Part shown: positions 62,060 to 64,000 of the stretch, in pieces
Layout of the letters: each line of letters opens with the position of its first letter
Numbering within the stretch: position 1 is the first letter of the stretch
Program-made: the position numbers and the translations under genes
Source: Rhinopomastus cyanomelas
Lineage: Eukaryota; Chordata; Aves; Bucerotiformes; Rhinopomastidae
Length of the DNA stretch: 64,000 bases
Assembly (NCBI GenBank): GCA_013400115.1
Contig: VXBP01002537.1
Location: 1 to 64,000, forward strand
Direction: 5' to 3'
Notes under the pieces: model-generated
What the model was told of the DNA's origin: nothing
The model's database searches: none
Seen by the model: only the letters and a program-made list of their open reading frames with translations

Positions 62060-64000
62060 CAAATAATTTTATTTTGTGAATGAGAAGATTTAATTCCTTT
62101 TGTAAACAAAGAAACAAAAAACTCCTAATTGACAGTGTACTTTAGTGATTGATGATTAAAGTTGTGTCAGGCAAGCAAACATCTATGGGACCTTTACAGA
62201 ATTCACAAGACAGTAGAGGAACAATCATTACAGGACACTTATGAGGCTGATCTAGGTTAGCCTACAAAACCAGGCTTTATTGCTCTAATTACCAGTAATT
62301 TTATGCTCTACATTACCAGTACTGAGTTAATCTCATTGAGTTGAATTTGCTGTCCTAGGAGCTTGTCAAATGAAAGTTAATCCAGGAGTAGTAGATAACA
62401 GAAGGTGTAGTCTTCACATCTCAAATAAGTCATTAGCTATACACATCTCCAGCTATGAAGCCTAATAGCTTAAACCCCAAACCTGAAATTCAGTCCAGGA
62501 TTGGAGGCAACTGATTTCACCTAAGGAAGAGAGGACATGACAGGTATTTGGGCAAAACAACTCTCATGGTCTATTTGTGACTGCTGCAGGCAGTAGGATG
62601 GGGTCTAGGGGCTGTAGTACACTCAGTGTACACCATCTAAGTTTAGGAAGTAACAGACTAGCATGTCTAGCAGGGTTTCTTCTCTGGAAAGAAATGACTA
62701 TCAGTTGGGGAGGCTCTCAGGACAAACATGACGAACTGAGATTTTTGTCACTAGAGTTTTCTCCAGTGTCTAATCTATAAGATGTAACTGTCTGCCAAAA
62801 GTGGCTGAAAATCTACATTGAAGATTTGCTTAATCCTTTTTTATGTAGCAGGAAATGTTGACATCAGATGCTTGCTATTCCTTTTATAGTGGTTAACTTG
62901 GGACCACAGTTTGAAGGGCACTTCTTTTTGTTGTTCAGGAGCTTCACAGGAAATATGTGCAGAGTACACTTGAGCTATGGATATGAATCTGTTGCTTATT
63001 TATAAACCACCCTTGGCCTCAGAGCAAGAACTTTAAATATTTGGAAAATGGAACTTCCTGTTCTGTCACTTAACTCCAGAAACAAAATATTTTTCCCAAT
63101 TTGGTCTTGTAATTTTCTTTTTAGGTGCCTGCAACAAGGTAGCTGCAAGCTAGTTGCTGCAAGACAGCCTTAACTGGGATGTTGGAGGTCTAATTGTCTT
63201 ACTGTTATCTAATAATGTTTTCATTTTTATCTAATTATTTTCCCCCTCTGTCCTGTACAGATTTGGTACAGAACTACACTGCAGATTGTAGGATAGAGCA
63301 AGGCTATTGTAAAACACCAGTTAATTCTGAGAAAAATGTGGGCTGTGATAATCTTTGTCCAAGCTGGTTTTCCTGTTGTCTGAATAAGTCAGGTGTTGGT
63401 GTGGCCGAGTCCACAACAACAAAGCTTATCAAACAGCTGCACAAGCTAAGGGCTTGTAAATCATCTTCAGTGAGAGATGGCTGAGTCCACAGCACTGAGG
63501 GGTAGAAGCATGTGGGTTGTGGAGCTGGTCTCTGCTGTCTTCTGGAAATATATAAAATGCAAAATGAAGGACTGTGGGGTCCAAAGTTAATTATTCTGGA
63601 AAGTAAGCCCCTCTCAATGGTGAACACAGTCTATCTGGAAAAATACTTCATAGGGCTAAACCTTGTGAAAGTGTAAGTATATTTGTGAGCCATTTAGACT
63701 ACCAAAGCAGTATTGTAATTTGAATGCTTTAGCTAATCATTTATCTGTCCTTGTTTCAGAGGATCAAGGAAATCTTAAAAGGACAACACTCATGTTACTC
63801 ATTTTTTGCATTTCAGTTCTGAATGTGTGTAATGCAAGATACTCGTACTTTTTATTGCATGTGTTGTTAACATGAGTAACTGGAGATAACAGTGTTACTT
63901 GAATCACTAGTGTGTGTATGCTGAAAACCAAGGACACACTGATGCATGAAGTTCTTGTGATTGACTTTGGCATAAGCATATAGCATTTCTGGGTCTCAGA
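62060..64000. other. Intergenic right edge, nothing recognised
   Basis: No CR1, LTR or RASEF-like sequence seen. The open frames of up to 107 codons at 63194-63627 overlap on both strands and look like chance. Confidence 0.55.

Noticed and set aside
63194..63627. Overlapping frames of 96 and 107 codons at the right edge as a new gene
   Set aside because: They lie on opposite strands of the same DNA with no domain, and neither has a supporting promoter or splice signal.

Overview
The window is nuclear DNA from a bird. It carries one complete protein-coding gene, RASEF (RAB45), on the plus strand, set in DNA unusually rich in CR1 LINE retrotransposons. The bird assignment rests on some 24 CR1 fragments with the typical avian CR1 3' end, two solo LTRs, and a nuclear copy of mitochondrial tRNA-Met/ND2 that reads like avian ND2. 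My rough sum of the CR1 pieces is about 15 kb, or 24% of the window. That is far above most birds and fits a CR1-rich lineage such as woodpeckers and relatives. The species cannot be fixed from the sequence. RASEF is Z-linked in chicken, so Z-linkage is likely here but is not shown by the sequence.

Layout: 1-4.19 kb is intergenic, with a CR1 endonuclease-region fragment at the left edge and a possible old LTR. A CpG island at about 4.2-4.76 kb holds the RASEF promoter and exon 1. Seventeen coding exons run from 4378 to 44131 and all use GT-AG introns. Joined, they give 2166 nt with no frame break (721 residues plus stop). The order is two EF-hands (exon 1), a long coiled coil (exons 2-8), a Ser/Asp-rich linker (exons 9-11), and a Rab GTPase domain with all G motifs ending in a CC prenylation motif (exons 12-17). 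The 12.7-kb intron 1 holds the mitochondrial insertion, and intron 9 holds a sense-oriented solo LTR. A roughly 2.1-kb 3' UTR ends near a polyadenylation signal at 46200.

From 46.2 to 64 kb I see no further gene. This part holds CR1 copies, including a near-full-length minus-strand element at 53.5-57.2 kb broken by a 769-base gap. It also holds a second solo LTR with a perfect 5-bp target duplication at 60.8-62.05 kb, some simple repeats, and a divergent pair of CTCF-like motifs near 57 kb. All N positions lie inside repeats and probably mark collapsed assembly.

The encoded protein would sense calcium through its EF-hands, self-associate through its coiled coil, and act as a membrane-anchored Rab-like GTPase. 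I found no novel gene system. The best leads are regulatory or structural: a T-box-like inverted repeat in intron 3, an in-frame alternative donor in exon 11, the intronic LTR, the mitochondrial insertion with a 30-bp triplication at its edge, and the CTCF-like pair.
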